Assembly (NCBI GenBank): GCA_001804705.1
Contig: MHAY01000049.1
Coordinates: 1 to 64,000 of the forward strand
Direction: 5' to 3'
From: Ignavibacteria bacterium RIFOXYC2_FULL_35_21
GTDB taxonomy: Bacteria > Bacteroidota > Ignavibacteria > Kapaibacteriales > UBA2268
Length of the DNA: 64,000 nt
The notes under the pieces were generated by a model. That model made no database searches. It worked only from the letters and a program-made list of their open reading frames with translations, and was not told the origin of the DNA. Below, one piece after another: positions 63,504-64,000 of the stretch (position 1 is the stretch's first letter; each line of letters begins with the position of its first letter). A program made the position numbers and the translations under genes.

Positions 63504-64000
63504 CTTAGGTAAACATACCTTACAAGCTCTGCAGTATTCTTCACCCCAAGTTTTTGCATGATATTTGACCTGTGAGACTGCACTGTCCTTACACTTATAA
63601 ATAACTTATCGGATATTTCCGGGCTTGTGTAACCGCTTGCTACTAAGTTCAGTATTTCTTGCTCCCTTTTCGATATTAATACCGGCGAACTGTCAATTTC
63701 GTGATAGGGAACAAACTTCTTATTCAGAAGATTTAAAATATTTTTACTAAAAACCCTTTCACCAAGTTTTACATTTCTCAAAGATGCTACCAAATCCTTA
63801 GCAGAAATATCTTTGGTCAGGTAACCGTCAGCACCTGCCGATAATGCACTTTCGATATGTACCCAATCCTCGAAAGCAGTCAAAATTATTACGTAAACAT
63901 CCGGAAATTCAAGTTTAATTAATTCGGTTGCCTCAATGCCATCCATCTTAGGCATCAAAATATCCAGCACAGCTATATCAGGCTTATGTATCTTTACAAG
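63458..64000 (-). CDS. NarL/LuxR-type response regulator, 5' end outside the window
   Basis: The frame is open to the right edge, so at least 180 residues are seen and the N-terminus is missing. The receiver's phosphorylation site is in DIAVLDILMPKMDG; the first in-frame start-like codon inside the window (63970) encodes that Val, so it is not the true start. VIILTAFED and GYLTKDISAKDLV follow. A LuxR helix-turn-helix occupies the C-terminal part (SKREQEILNLVASG, SPEISDKLFISVRTVQSHRS). The last 14 residues are (RKSEVGS)x2, translated from the heptamer array, and the stop is a variant heptamer. Confidence 0.93.
   Translation of the reverse strand, partial: LVKIHKPDIAVLDILMPKMDGIEATELIKLEFPDVYVIILTAFEDWVHIESALSAGADGYLTKDISAKDLVASLRNVKLGERVFSKNILNLLNKKFVPYHEIDSSPVLISKREQEILNLVASGYTSPEISDKLFISVRTVQSHRSNIMQKLGVKNTAELVRYVYLSRKSEVGSRKSEVGS

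Noticed and set aside
63280-63561. Plus-strand open frame with repeated LPTSDFR
   Set aside because: A heptamer array without stop codons gives open frames on both strands; this one has no other content.

Overview
The window is AT-rich DNA from a Gram-negative bacterium of the Bacteroidota/Chlorobiota/Ignavibacteriota side of the FCB group, plausibly a Kapabacteria- or Ignavibacteria-like lineage. The reasons are: several secreted proteins end in type IX secretion (T9SS) type A-like C-terminal domains; the best promoter matches have the Bacteroidota form TTTG-N19-TATATTTG; and dockerin-like, cohesin-like and GEVED domains are present. Placement is an inference; there is no rRNA in the window and I see no tRNA.

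Layout. 0.4-4.3 kb: a Gfo/Idh/MocA dehydrogenase, then a methyltransferase and ligA on the minus strand. 4.4-5.1 kb: a small ribosomal operon (unknown 56-aa protein, L31, S18). 5.1-10.6 kb: a minus-strand run of LON-domain protein, folP, a PD40 propeller lipoprotein, an ECF sigma factor, a membrane anti-sigma factor fused to a beta-barrel, and a DUF4397 lipoprotein. 10.9-13.9 kb: a 1020-aa secreted protein with two C39-like cysteine peptidase domains. 14-17 kb: cutA, radC, a WG-repeat protein and a SAM hydrolase. 17.1-18.9 kb: a T9SS cargo protein. 19.5-28.4 kb: sucD, ndk, a Nudix hydrolase, a GAF/degenerate-GGDEF protein, RNase R and riboflavin synthase. 28.5-30.6 kb: a small accessory insert (stand-alone HsdR-N-type nuclease domain and a HEPN-like protein). 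30.7-35.2 kb: fumC, murB, an MNT/HEPN pair and a Memo-family protein. 35.3-40.1 kb: a TPR protein, a DUF5362 membrane protein, a CHASE/PAS histidine kinase and a receiver protein. 40.2-63.0 kb: seven minus-strand envelope and surface genes including a 3580-residue modular giant, followed at the right edge by a truncated LuxR-type response regulator.

The most striking non-gene signal is a system of small repeats. At ten genes a heptanucleotide array starts at or inside the stop codon; nearly all units carry GAA on the coding strand (TGTAGAA, TTATGAA, TTACGAA, GTCGGAA and similar). Separate palindromic families also occur between genes, and some copies sit in frame inside two coding sequences (the GGDEF-like gene and rnr). 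A 129-bp REP-pair or MITE-like element lies upstream of sucD.

Other points to check are the single-chain anti-sigma/beta-barrel protein, the shared C-terminal ending VIEIGE on two neighbouring surface proteins, and a possible AUA start for the giant gene. Starts were revised from the longest open frame wherever a ribosome binding site or family N-terminus favoured an internal codon.
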